DNA from: Flavilitoribacter sp020436695
GTDB lineage: Bacteria > Bacteroidota > Bacteroidia > Chitinophagales > Saprospiraceae
Length of the DNA stretch: 64,000 nucleotides
Direction: 5' to 3'
Assembly: GCA_041392665.1 (NCBI GenBank)
Contig: JAWKLQ010000017.1
Coordinates: forward strand, 1 to 64,000
In this document: positions 48,343 to 57,457 of the stretch, piece by piece
Position numbering within the stretch: position 1 is the first letter of the stretch
How the letters are laid out: each line of letters starts with the position of its first letter
Position numbers and translations under genes: made by a program
Notes under the pieces: model-generated
What the model was told of the DNA's origin: nothing
What the model saw: only the letters and a program-made list of their open reading frames with translations
Database searches by the model: none

Positions 48343-49067
48343 AGTTGCGTTCGCTAATTATTGATGATGAACCGCTGGCTCATAAGGTAATACTCGAGTA
48401 TGCCAAGGATGTGTCACTGATCGAGATCGTGGGTCAGTGTTATCTGGCGACCGAAGCATTACCACTGCTCAGCAGCGAATCCATCGATCTCATCTTTTTG
48501 GATATTCACATGCCCAAATTGAAAGGGCTGGATTTTCTGAAGAGCCTGCACCGCAAGCCGATCGTTATCATCACTTCAGCCTATGGAGAATACGCCCTGG
48601 AAAGTTTTGAGCTGGACGTCTGCGATTATTTACTGAAGCCGATCCGTTTTGAGCGCTTCGTAAAAGCCGTACAAAAGGCCGTCGAATGGCATGGATTGAG
48701 ATCATCTCCCTCCAAGGTGGAAGACAATAGCCCTGCTACTTTGCCTCAATCACCTCAATCGGAGTTCTTTCTAAAAGTAGATAGGCGGCTCATCCAAATG
48801 AACACCGAAGAGATCTATTACCTGGAGAGCTACGGCAACTACGTAAAAGTCTGGTATGGAAAGGATTTCCACCTTTCTGCCCGTACTTTGTCCAGCTTCG
48901 AAGAAGAACTACTACAGCCCGGCTTTTTCCGGGTACACAAGTCTTTCATCATCCATAAAAAATACATTGACTTTGTGGAAGGCAACCGCATCATGATGCG
49001 CAACGGCACAGCCGTACCGATCGGAAAAAGCTACCGGGCAGATTTCCGGGCATTTATTGGGTATTAA
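48339..49067 (+). CDS. LytTR-family response regulator
   Basis: This 242-residue regulator has a receiver domain with LIFLDIHMP (phospho-Asp55), acidic pair Asp9/Asp10 and switch Lys in DYLLKPI. A LytTR DNA-binding domain occupies about 140-240 (EEIYYLESYGNYVKVWY, FFRVHKSFIIHKKYI, GKSY). It is the partner of the preceding kinase. LytTR regulators bind short direct repeats, and the ACTGATGA cluster upstream of the operon is a candidate site. Confidence 0.95.
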   Translation: MKLRSLIIDDEPLAHKVILEYAKDVSLIEIVGQCYLATEALPLLSSESIDLIFLDIHMPKLKGLDFLKSLHRKPIVIITSAYGEYALESFELDVCDYLLKPIRFERFVKAVQKAVEWHGLRSSPSKVEDNSPATLPQSPQSEFFLKVDRRLIQMNTEEIYYLESYGNYVKVWYGKDFHLSARTLSSFEEELLQPGFFRVHKSFIIHKKYIDFVEGNRIMMRNGTAVPIGKSYRADFRAFIGY

Positions 49068-49128
49068 AAACAATCTGACTATCTTGCCCGCGACAAACCC
49101 CTTTTCTAACTCTTTGATGTAAAACTTT

Positions 49129-49500
49129 ATGGAAAAAGATCAGCAATTCGCTACTGTCCAACAAATGTTCCTCAACGGCAGTCGCAGAAAAGAGATCATT
49201 GATTATCTCGAATCTCAGGGTCTCTCCGGAGATGCAGCCAATCAACTTGCCAACGATGCTTACAAATCCGTCAAGGATCAACGCCGCGCCATCATCGATG
49301 CCCAACATTCGGATGAAGGCGAGTTCGCCGGCATGAACGACTCCAATGATAAAAGTGGTGGAGGACGCATCGGTCTCGGTGTACTCTTTTTAGTCGGCGG
49401 CATCGTGGCCACGATGGTAACCGACCGGATCTGGTACGGACTCATGATCATCGGTGGTGCAATGATCATCACCGGGATTGCACGGATGGCTACCAAATAG
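49129..49500 (+). CDS. Small membrane protein of unknown function
   Basis: I do not recognise this 123-residue protein. Its first 55 residues are helical and charged (FLNGSRRKEIIDYLESQGLS), resembling a short helical bundle. A Gly/Asp/Ser-rich linker follows, and then two membrane helices (about 80-96 and 100-118) with IGLGVLFLVGGI and GLMIIGGAMIITG. It follows the lytR-like gene by 61 nt and could share its transcript. It ends convergently with aroC, 6 bp apart. Confidence 0.7.
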   Translation: MEKDQQFATVQQMFLNGSRRKEIIDYLESQGLSGDAANQLANDAYKSVKDQRRAIIDAQHSDEGEFAGMNDSNDKSGGGRIGLGVLFLVGGIVATMVTDRIWYGLMIIGGAMIITGIARMATK

Positions 49501-49506
49501 GCTAAT

Positions 49507-50589
49507 CTAGCGGCTAATATTGACGCGTTGCCGCAGCATGTGATCCACTAATACCAAAGCGGCCATTGCTTCCACAATGGGTACGGCTCTTGGGACGACA
49601 CACGGATCATGGCGTCCTTTACCAACTACGGTTACCTCTTCTCCAGCTTCATTAATGGAAGCTTGTTCGGGTACTATAGTAGCTACCGGTTTGAAGGCCA
49701 CACGGAAATAAATATCCATCCCGTTCGAGATCCCTCCCTGAATGCCGCCGGAGTGATTGGTTTTGGTTTTTACAGCTCCGTCTTCCGTGTAGAATTGATC
49801 GTTATGCTCCGAACCACGCATACGCACCCCTTCGAACCCGGAGCCGTATTCAAATCCTTTACAGGCATTGATGCTGAGCATGGCTTTGCCCAGATCGGCA
49901 TGCAACTTATCGAAGGCCGGTTCGCCCCACCCGGCCGGACAGCCCTTGATCACCGCATTGACCACCCCGCCGATGGTATCTCCGTCTTTCCGCACCGCCT
50001 TAATGTACTCGATCATTGCTTCCGCCACAGCCGGGTCCGGACAACGAACGATATTGTTTTCCGTTTCCGTAAGATCCAGTTCGTGATAGCTCTTTTCCAG
50101 CGCCATATGGCCCACTTGGCTAACGTAGGCCTGTATCTGAATGCCCTCCTGCTGCAGGAGCAACTTGGCAACCGCTCCGGCAGCGACCCGTGCGGCCGTT
50201 TCCCGGGCAGATGAACGACCGCCGCCCCGGTAGTCCCGAACACCGTATTTAACCTGGTAGGTATAATCGGCATGTGAAGGCCGATACTTATCAGCGATAT
50301 GGCTGTAATCCTTCGAGCGCGCATCCGCATTATAGATCACCATGGCAATAGGCGTGCCGGTGCTCTTTCCTTCAAAAACACCGGAAAGCACCTGAGCCGT
50401 ATCACTTTCCTTACGCTGGGTAACGATAGCTGACTGACCGGGTTTTCTCCGGTCCAGCTCCGACTGTATAAACTCCTCATCAATGTCCAATCCCGGAGGG
50501 CAACCGTCAATGATAACGCCGATGGCCTTACCGTGCGATTCTCCGAAGGTGGTGATCCGAAATGCCTGTCCGAATATATTTCCTGCCAC
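49507..50589 (-). CDS. aroC: Chorismate synthase
   Basis: This 360-residue FMN-dependent enzyme converts 5-enolpyruvylshikimate 3-phosphate to chorismate, the last step of the shikimate pathway. Signatures are TTFGESHGKAIG (with the catalytic-type His), the HADYTYQVKYGVRDYRGGGRSSARETAARVAAGA block, and MRGSEHNDQFY with SGGIQGGISNGMDI. Length is typical. No other aromatic biosynthesis gene is nearby. Confidence 0.97.
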   Translation of the reverse strand: MAGNIFGQAFRITTFGESHGKAIGVIIDGCPPGLDIDEEFIQSELDRRKPGQSAIVTQRKESDTAQVLSGVFEGKSTGTPIAMVIYNADARSKDYSHIADKYRPSHADYTYQVKYGVRDYRGGGRSSARETAARVAAGAVAKLLLQQEGIQIQAYVSQVGHMALEKSYHELDLTETENNIVRCPDPAVAEAMIEYIKAVRKDGDTIGGVVNAVIKGCPAGWGEPAFDKLHADLGKAMLSINACKGFEYGSGFEGVRMRGSEHNDQFYTEDGAVKTKTNHSGGIQGGISNGMDIYFRVAFKPVATIVPEQASINEAGEEVTVVGKGRHDPCVVPRAVPIVEAMAALVLVDHMLRQRVNISR

Positions 50590-50994
50590 GGGAAGAAGTT
50601 TTTATTGGCCAATGAGATGTTGAGATGCAAGAAAACAAAAAAGGATTGGGACGAAAGAAATGAAATGCGAAAGAAAATTCCCCTCCAAAAGCCAACCCCA
50701 ACATTCCTCGATTCCGGTACTTACCAATCACAGCATTATAACATCACAGCATCTTAGCATCAAATAAACGGCGGCTAAGGTATAATTTTTGCACAAATCA
50801 GAGGAACTCTTATGGTGAAACGTTGTTTTTAATGATGTTTTCAAAATTGCGGGTAAAGCCGTAATTTCGCCAACCTTTCGAGATACATGATTGATTAATG
50901 ATAATTGATGATTGATCAGTGATGAATGATAAATTGCTCTTCCTGATAGTGAGAGTACATCAATTATCACTGATCATCCATCATTGATGATAAT
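50590..50994. other. Intergenic region between aroC and mutS2
   Basis: These 405 bp lie between divergent genes. Short frames here have no family likeness. The region contains a TATAATTTTTG element (50780-50790), near but not matching the -7 consensus, and the inverted repeat listed next. Base composition is AT-rich near 50880-50990. Confidence 0.6.
50913..50976. repeat. Inverted repeat in a TGAT-rich stretch before mutS2
   Basis: TGATCAGTGAT at 50913-50923 pairs perfectly with ATCACTGATCA at 50966-50976 (11 bp, 42-nt spacer). Flanking bases extend the pairing imperfectly over about 25 nt (for example AATTGATG near 50904 against ATCATTGAT near 50980). It ends 18 nt before the mutS2 ATG, so a folded leader would lie close to the ribosome-binding region. 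Confidence 0.5.
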
Positions 50995-53382
50995 ATGGAA
51001 CTGGAACCGAAGGATCTGTACGAGAAACTGGAATTCAATAAAGTCCTGCAATTGCTGGAATCTTCCTGTGTGGGAGACCTGGGACGGGATGCGGTAAGGC
51101 AACAGATCAAACCCGACGACAAGATTGAATGGATCAACGCCCGGCTCGCTGAGGTAACTGCTTACCAGCGGGGGCAGAATAATAATGACCCATTTCCCCT
51201 AAGACGATACGAAGACGTTTCGGAAGAAGTGCGTTATCTCGAGGTCGAGGGTTATGTACTGCCCATTGAGGGCCTGCAAAAGATCAACAACCTGTTGCTG
51301 GTCTACCGCTATATTTTCCGGTATTTCAATAAAGGCCGCCAGGAAGCTTACCCGGAACTCTACGCCCTGATACAACCGCTTGATTACGATGATGAACTGA
51401 CTAGAAGTATAGAAAAGGTCATCGATGAAGAAGGGCAGATCAAACCGGATGCCTCTCCGGAGTTGCTGCGCATTCGCCGTATGATGACGTCCAAGCAAAA
51501 GGAAATGGATCGCCAGTTCCGCGTCATTATCAATCAGTACCGCACCAAGGGTTGGCTGTCCGATAATGTAGAATCTTTCCGGAACGGTCGCCGGGTGTTG
51601 AGTGTACCGGCGGAGCACAAGCGCAAGATCCGCGGTATCATTCACGATGAATCGGCTACCGGTCGTACGGCGTTTATCGAGCCCGAGGGCATCATCGATA
51701 TCAATAACGACCTGTTTGATCTGGAACAGGAAGAAAAGAGAGAAGTATACCGGCTACTGCGTGAGCTGAGTGCGATGCTACGTCCACATACCGGTTTGCT
51801 TACTGCCTTGCAGGCTACCCTGATCAGGATCGACCTGATCCAGGCTAAAACCCGGTTGGCCCAGCAAATGCAGGCCGTACAGCCGCAGGTCGTGGATCGT
51901 CCTCATCTGGGGGTGATCAGAGGTTTTCACCCGCTGCTACTGCTGAAGAACAAGCAGGCAGGTAAGGTGACCGTACCTTTTGAACTTACGCTGTTCGGAG
52001 CCAACCGGATTCTGGTATTGAGCGGACCAAATGCCGGTGGTAAGTCCATCACCATGAAATCCGCGGGCCTATTGCAGCTAATGCTGCAAAGTGGACTGCT
52101 GCTTCCGGTGGATCAAAACTCGGAAATGGGGATCTTTAAGAAGATCTTTGCCGATATCGGTGATCAGCAATCGCTGGAAGATGATCTGAGTACGTATAGC
52201 TCCCGCCTGGAAAATGCACGGACATTTCTGGAAAAAGCCGATCAGGACACCCTGGTACTGATCGATGAATTTGGTTCGGGTACCGACCCTAAGATCGGAG
52301 GTGCTATTGCCGAATCTATCCTCTGGGAACTGAACTACCGTCAGATATACGGCGTGATCACCACTCACTACTCCAATCTTAAGATCTTTGCCTTTAAGAC
52401 CAAAGGCATTGTCAACGGTTCGATGCTTTTCGATTCCGATACGCTCTCCCCTACTTACGAACTAAAAGTGGGCCGGCCGGGCTCGTCTTATGCTTTTGAG
52501 ATCGCCCAAAAGAGCCGGCTTAGCGAAAAGGTACTCAAGTACGCTCGCAAGAAGATAGGAAAGAACGAAAAAGCCGTAGATGAACTGCTCATCGACCTTC
52601 AGCGGGAAAAGCAGGAAGTGGAAGAAAAACTGGCTGATCTGACCGCCAAGCAGGAAAAAATGGATCACCTCATCAAGACGTATGAGAACATGCACCGCGA
52701 TCTGGAATTCCGGCGCAAACGACTCAAACTGGACAGCAAGGAACAGGCATTGCAGCAAACTGCCCAGAGCAATAAAGAATTCGAAAAGCTGATCCGTGAG
52801 ATCCGGGAAGAAAAGAACCTGGAAAAGGCCCGCAAGATGGCCGAAAAAGTTCGTGAAGAGCGTACCGGACTGGTGGAAGAGGTAAAAGAGTTACAGGAAG
52901 AGATCTATTATCAACCCACCGAAAAAGACCGAACCAAAAAGCCGATCGAAGCGGGTGACTTCGTAAAACTGCGTACGGGTAGTGCGGTAGGAACGGTAGA
53001 ATCTGTCCAGAAGAAAACGGCAGTGGTAGCCATGGGCGAAATGAGAATGACGATCAAACTGAGGGATCTGCAACACGCCAATGAACCACTGACCGTACAG
53101 CCCGGAAAAAGCGTACAATCCGATGTCGGGCAGGTAGCCGAGTTTTCCAATAAACTCGATATCCGCGGCATGCGTTACGAGGAAGCGCTCAAAGTGGTGG
53201 AAGATTTTGTGGATCAGGCCCTTATGACTAATGCTACCAACCTGCGGATTGTGCATGGCAAAGGAAACGGCGTTTTGCGTAAAGCCGTCCGCAGTAAGTT
53301 ACGCGAGTATAATGTGCCCATGGACATCAGTCATCCGGCGGCGGAATTGGGTGGAGATGGGGTGACTATTGTAGAAATGTGA
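50995..53382 (+). CDS. mutS2: Endonuclease MutS2
   Basis: This 795-residue protein is a MutS paralogue acting on recombination intermediates and, in some bacteria, on collided ribosomes. It has the MutS core and ATPase (GPNAGGKSITMK Walker A near 345-356, LVLIDEFGSGTDP Walker B, and the ITTHYSNLK segment). A long coiled coil (about 520-650) precedes a KOW-like patch, and the C-terminal Smr endonuclease domain contains LDIRGMRYEEAL and IVHGKGNGVLR. It lacks the N-terminal mismatch-reading domain of MutS1, as expected. It stands alone. Confidence 0.96.
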   Translation: MELEPKDLYEKLEFNKVLQLLESSCVGDLGRDAVRQQIKPDDKIEWINARLAEVTAYQRGQNNNDPFPLRRYEDVSEEVRYLEVEGYVLPIEGLQKINNLLLVYRYIFRYFNKGRQEAYPELYALIQPLDYDDELTRSIEKVIDEEGQIKPDASPELLRIRRMMTSKQKEMDRQFRVIINQYRTKGWLSDNVESFRNGRRVLSVPAEHKRKIRGIIHDESATGRTAFIEPEGIIDINNDLFDLEQEEKREVYRLLRELSAMLRPHTGLLTALQATLIRIDLIQAKTRLAQQMQAVQPQVVDRPHLGVIRGFHPLLLLKNKQAGKVTVPFELTLFGANRILVLSGPNAGGKSITMKSAGLLQLMLQSGLLLPVDQNSEMGIFKKIFADIGDQQSLEDDLSTYSSRLENARTFLEKADQDTLVLIDEFGSGTDPKIGGAIAESILWELNYRQIYGVITTHYSNLKIFAFKTKGIVNGSMLFDSDTLSPTYELKVGRPGSSYAFEIAQKSRLSEKVLKYARKKIGKNEKAVDELLIDLQREKQEVEEKLADLTAKQEKMDHLIKTYENMHRDLEFRRKRLKLDSKEQALQQTAQSNKEFEKLIREIREEKNLEKARKMAEKVREERTGLVEEVKELQEEIYYQPTEKDRTKKPIEAGDFVKLRTGSAVGTVESVQKKTAVVAMGEMRMTIKLRDLQHANEPLTVQPGKSVQSDVGQVAEFSNKLDIRGMRYEEALKVVEDFVDQALMTNATNLRIVHGKGNGVLRKAVRSKLREYNVPMDISHPAAELGGDGVTIVEM

Positions 53383-53459
53383 TCTTTAATTAGGTCCACA
53401 GTCGCTGGTGCTGGGTATTGGGGTAATCTACTTGTAATTTAGACCGGAAGTTACCATGA

Positions 53460-54308
53460 TCAATCATGTTCAGCTTTCATTCCCTTCCGGATATCCTTTC
53501 CATCCATTTTTTCAAAACGAATGGGAATACCTTCCATGCTTCCGTCTGCTGCCGGTTTGAAGGTATTAAAGTGTAGATGCGGAATGGTAGTCCAGCCGGT
53601 AAAGCCGGAAATAGCAATCGGTTGTCCGGCCCGCACCGTATCTCCCATGCTTACGAGGACACCATCATGTTTGAGATGAACATAGTCTGAGTAGGTCTCA
53701 TCCGAATGAAACAGACGTAAATAGTTAGCGTAATTCCGATACCTTTCATCCGGACCATGTATCCAATCTTCATTATCCCTGATAATGCCAACCACTATTC
53801 CGTCTCGTGCAGCACAGATAGTATCGCCCACCGGCATTTCAAAATCGATGGCATAGCGGGAAAAAGCATTGCTATGTGAAAAAACACCATTGTAAGCCTG
53901 CGTGATCGGATATGATCTCCCTCTGGGAAAAGGGTATTGATAGAGGACATTCGTATCTGGACTTACAGGACGTAAATGACTCCAGAAAGAGTTTCCTTTT
54001 AGAGATCGCTCCAGGTCTGATTTTGCTATGTCACCGGGTAATATCACCTCTATGCTACCGAAAGCCTTCAGCACTTGCGGAAAATGCTGCTGCAGGATCT
54101 GATCGATCGAATCGATCTGAGAATTGAAAGATAAACGCAATGGGCAGGCCAGAGGATTGGTTACCTGCATTTGCCACTCTCCACGAGTGGTCCTTTCCAG
54201 TTCCAGGTTGATGCGATAAGCAGAATAATAGGTATCCGGTAATTTCCGCATGCAGCCGCAAAGCAAAACCATCGGAAGTGCTATGAGTAACGTTATTTGA
54301 ACTCGCAT
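53460..54308 (-). CDS. M23-family metallopeptidase lipoprotein
   Basis: This peptidoglycan-endopeptidase-like protein of about 282 residues carries the LytM/M23 zinc ligands: His in FSHSNAFSRYAIDFEMP (H-x8-D type), and HLHFN near the C-terminus. I start at the Met at 54308, because that gives a short signal with lipobox LCGC; an in-frame ATG 60 nt upstream would add a charged tail before the signal. The N-terminal 110 residues have no recognised domain. The enzyme would act on cell-wall peptides or as a regulator at the envelope. Confidence 0.85.
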   Translation of the reverse strand: MRVQITLLIALPMVLLCGCMRKLPDTYYSAYRINLELERTTRGEWQMQVTNPLACPLRLSFNSQIDSIDQILQQHFPQVLKAFGSIEVILPGDIAKSDLERSLKGNSFWSHLRPVSPDTNVLYQYPFPRGRSYPITQAYNGVFSHSNAFSRYAIDFEMPVGDTICAARDGIVVGIIRDNEDWIHGPDERYRNYANYLRLFHSDETYSDYVHLKHDGVLVSMGDTVRAGQPIAISGFTGWTTIPHLHFNTFKPAADGSMEGIPIRFEKMDGKDIRKGMKAEHD

Positions 54309-54439
54309 TCGTAGTGTAAACAAATTCGTAAATAGTTTTTTGGCAGGATTCCCCTCTATGAGCGCCATAATTTAGTTTTATTATCGGGAACTTTTAGCCG
54401 GAGGAAATGATTATTTAACGTTAGTCTCATCGGAGGTGC

Positions 54440-54447
54440 TATATTTG
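54440..54447 (+). promoter_or_regulatory. -7 promoter box for the ABC exporter
   Basis: TATATTTG followed by C is an exact TAnnTTTG box, 20 nt before the ATG at 54468. TTTA at 54414-54417 (22-nt gap) may serve as a weak -33 element. Confidence 0.5.
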
Positions 54448-54467
54448 CAGCTCTCAACTTCCGGCCT

Positions 54468-56258
54468 ATGCGAAAGAAAAAAGTTAACGATAATACAAAC
54501 CCTTATCTATCGCTTTTACGCACGGCCTGGAAGTATGCCTCCGGACAGCGAGGCCGTTATCTCACCGTTTATGGGCTTTTTATACTCAGTAATCTTGCGA
54601 CTTCCGGTTATCCGATCATCTGGGGGATGTTCATCAATGAATTACAACTGCAAGGTGCAAATGCACTGCGCTCCGCCTGGATGTATATCGGAGCTCATAT
54701 GCTGCTGCATTTCATTGACTGGGTCAGTCATGGGCCGGCCAGAGTGATGGAACAAAAGCTGGCTTTTCACGTCAGCCGTAATTTTCTGCAGGAATTATAC
54801 CACAAAACGGTACATCTGCCCGTCAAATGGCATCAGGATCACCACAGCGGAGCCACCATCAACCGGGTACGCAAGGCTTACGAAGCCCTCAAAGTTTTTT
54901 TCAATAACGGTTTTATGTACTTCGGCACCTTTGCCAAGATGTTTATGGCACTTGGTGCAATGGTGTATTTCTCTCCGCTTTTCGGAGGTGTAGCGGTGGC
55001 TATGGGCGTGATCATTCTGGTCACCATTTTCAAATTCGACAAGCCCTACATCGAAGCCAGTAAAGAGACCAATGAGAAGGAGCATGAAGTATCGGCCAAT
55101 CTGTTTGACAGTCTTTCCAATATCATCACCGTTATTACTCTCCGTCTGGAAGAACGTATGGAAAGTGGACTGTTCGATCGGGTCGCGGCCATTTTTCCGC
55201 CCTACGTCCGCCGGGTATTGATCAACGAATGGAAATGGTTTACGGTCTCCACGATGGTTAAATTCATGTATGTGATCATTGTGGTGGGTTATATTTATCA
55301 AAACTGGACGCCCGGTGAAGTTTTTTTGGTGGGAGGGATGGTTACGCTGGTGGGTTATGTGAATCAGTTTACCGGCGTATTCCACAATTTTGCCTGGCAG
55401 TACACCCAGATCGTACGCTTTGACACCGATGTTCGAACCGCCGATAACATCATTGACGCCTACGCCGAACATCACATCGTAGATCAGAAAGTTACCTTGC
55501 CTTCCGGTTGGCAGACGATCAATATTCGGAACCTGAATTTCGTACATAAAGAAACCTGGACTAGCCAGAAAGGTAGCCTAGGATTATATGACCTGAACTT
55601 ACGCATCAAAAAGGGTAAAAAGATCGCCCTCATCGGCGAGAGCGGCAGCGGCAAAAGTACGTTACTGGCTTTGCTGAGAGGTCTCTATCAACCCGAGACA
55701 GTTAGTGTTACTATCGATGAGCGATCTCCCCTTAATTTCTCCTGTATTGCCAAACACGTAACCTTATTCCCACAGGAACCAGAGATCTTTGAGAATACTA
55801 TTGAATATAATATCACCTTGGGATTACCCTTTCCGGATGAAGATGTTGATAAGGTGTGCCGGTCCGTGCAATTTGCCGAGGTGATCGAACAACTCCCTCA
55901 AGGATTACAGTCTAATATTAAAGAAAAGGGCGTTAATCTGTCCGGCGGGCAAAAGCAACGACTGGCCCTGGCTCGCGGTGTATTGGCTGCTCGCGACAGT
56001 GATATTGTACTGATGGATGAGCCCACTTCCAGCGTTGACCCCAAAACTGAAATGCTTATTTACGAGCAGCTTTTCGATGAATTTAAGCATAAAGCCGTCA
56101 TTTCTTCTCTGCACCGCTTACATTTATTGACGAAATTCGATTACGTTTATGTATTGGACAAAGGTCGGGTGGCGGATGAAGGGACGTTTGCTGATCTGCT
56201 TCAACACAGTAAGATCTTTCAGGAACTTTGGAAGCATCAGGAGGAGATCGCTTTTTGA
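54468..56258 (+). CDS. ABC-type exporter (fused permease and ATPase)
   Basis: This 596-residue half-exporter would work as a homodimer. The transmembrane domain (about 1-320, six helices) precedes the nucleotide-binding domain with GESGSGKST Walker A (about 389-397), signature LSGGQKQRLALARG and Walker B DIVLMDEPTSSVDP. The D-loop is normal. The ATPase section is short between Walker A and Q-loop (FPQEPEIFENT). The substrate is unknown. The PhyH-like gene follows after 35 nt, so both may belong to one function. Confidence 0.9.
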   Translation: MRKKKVNDNTNPYLSLLRTAWKYASGQRGRYLTVYGLFILSNLATSGYPIIWGMFINELQLQGANALRSAWMYIGAHMLLHFIDWVSHGPARVMEQKLAFHVSRNFLQELYHKTVHLPVKWHQDHHSGATINRVRKAYEALKVFFNNGFMYFGTFAKMFMALGAMVYFSPLFGGVAVAMGVIILVTIFKFDKPYIEASKETNEKEHEVSANLFDSLSNIITVITLRLEERMESGLFDRVAAIFPPYVRRVLINEWKWFTVSTMVKFMYVIIVVGYIYQNWTPGEVFLVGGMVTLVGYVNQFTGVFHNFAWQYTQIVRFDTDVRTADNIIDAYAEHHIVDQKVTLPSGWQTINIRNLNFVHKETWTSQKGSLGLYDLNLRIKKGKKIALIGESGSGKSTLLALLRGLYQPETVSVTIDERSPLNFSCIAKHVTLFPQEPEIFENTIEYNITLGLPFPDEDVDKVCRSVQFAEVIEQLPQGLQSNIKEKGVNLSGGQKQRLALARGVLAARDSDIVLMDEPTSSVDPKTEMLIYEQLFDEFKHKAVISSLHRLHLLTKFDYVYVLDKGRVADEGTFADLLQHSKIFQELWKHQEEIAF

Positions 56259-56293
56259 CAACCGCTGCGCTGACGGAAGTAAACCGTAAAAAT

Positions 56294-57274
56294 ATGGCAT
56301 CTCTAAATCAAATATTTAAGAAGTATACCGGCGCCCTCCGCTCATTCAAAGGCGTGTACGTGCTTAATAATTTGCTCAATGGCAGCAAATTGGCCCACAA
56401 TAAGGAGCTTTACCAAAAGTACGGACTGCAGAAAAGCATTTATGCACCTATTGGCCGGGCGGATTTTCCGGAGCCTCATCCGGATATTCCCTGGCTGGAC
56501 CGGCCGGATGCCCTGAAGGAATTGCGATCACATTCCGAGTTCTATCAATGGTCGGATCACGTTCAGGAAGAATTGGAACGCTTTGTGACCGACGGCTATA
56601 TGATCCTGAAGAATTTCTTCTCGGATGAAAACGTGGAACGGCTCAACGAAGAGATCGATGCTCTGCTGTGTGACCAGTCGATTGATTTCAACTATACAGG
56701 GCGAAAAATTATGGAATCCTTTCGGGTATCTCCTATGGCGGATGCCTTTTTTCGCAATAAGCAGTTACTGAAGATCCTGAATTTCACCATGGGAAGAAAA
56801 GTGATCCCCTTCCAGACCATCAACTTCATCAAAGGTAGTGAACAGCGGGCACATTCCGATTCCATTCATATGACGACCGAGCCGGAAGGTTATCTTATCG
56901 CTGCCTGGATCGCACTGGAAGATATCGGCCCGGATCAGGGGCCCCTGGAATACTATCCGGGCAGCCACCGCCTGCCGTTTATCAGCACCAAAGATTATCC
57001 CAGCGGCAATACCAGTTGGACCATCGGCAAAGAGAGCAATAAAAGGTATGAGAACAAAATAGCAGCAGTAATCCGGGAAAAAGGGCTACAACCTAAAACC
57101 TTTCTGGCCAAAAAAGGCGATGTGCTGATCTGGCACGGCAATCTGCTGCACGGCGGACAAGCCATCACCCGCCCGGAGGCTACCCGGAAAAGTATGGTGG
57201 CACATTATTTTTGTGAAGAGGTGATCTGCTATCATGAGATGTCGCAGCGGCCGGCTCTTTTGACGGACGTCTGA
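56294..57274 (+). CDS. Phytanoyl-CoA dioxygenase (PhyH)-family Fe(II)/2-oxoglutarate oxygenase
   Basis: This 326-residue protein has a double-stranded beta-helix with the 2-His-1-carboxylate facial triad: His187 and Asp189 in RAHSDS and distal His286 in WHGNLLHGG. The LEYYPGSHRLPF stretch and the basic RKSM region near 298-301 fit the PhyH family. I start at 56294 because the upstream extension begins with TTG and overlaps the exporter gene. Bacterial PhyH-like enzymes hydroxylate diverse small molecules, so the substrate is unknown. It is probably cotranscribed with the ABC exporter. Confidence 0.85.
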   Translation: MASLNQIFKKYTGALRSFKGVYVLNNLLNGSKLAHNKELYQKYGLQKSIYAPIGRADFPEPHPDIPWLDRPDALKELRSHSEFYQWSDHVQEELERFVTDGYMILKNFFSDENVERLNEEIDALLCDQSIDFNYTGRKIMESFRVSPMADAFFRNKQLLKILNFTMGRKVIPFQTINFIKGSEQRAHSDSIHMTTEPEGYLIAAWIALEDIGPDQGPLEYYPGSHRLPFISTKDYPSGNTSWTIGKESNKRYENKIAAVIREKGLQPKTFLAKKGDVLIWHGNLLHGGQAITRPEATRKSMVAHYFCEEVICYHEMSQRPALLTDV

Positions 57275-57293
57275 GATTGGGGCTTCAGGACGT

Positions 57294-57457
57294 TCATCCC
57301 CGATATTTTTTGAAGATGGAACATACATTATACCCCCCAAAACCAAAGGTATTACTCAAAGCGTAATTGACTTCTTTGTGTTTTGCCTTGCCGATTACCA
57401 GTTCCAACCCGTCCTCTAATTCAGGATACACGTCCCGGGTTATGGCTGGAGGAAGTT
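57294..57457 (-). pseudogene. C-terminal remnant of a beta-ketoacyl-ACP synthase (FabF-like)
   Basis: The minus strand, read straight after the ABC-F stop, encodes LPPAITRDV and then EVNYALSNTFGFGGYN, ending IFKKYRG. These are the last 50-odd residues of a KAS I/II enzyme: the PP-[TA]-I loop, the N-ALSN-FGFGG-N catalytic-fold segment and the terminal FKKY. The preceding 350 residues of such a gene are absent. The fragment has no start codon of its own and begins where the ABC-F gene ends, so a deletion or recombination has most likely joined the ABC-F gene to a lost KAS gene. Confidence 0.8.
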
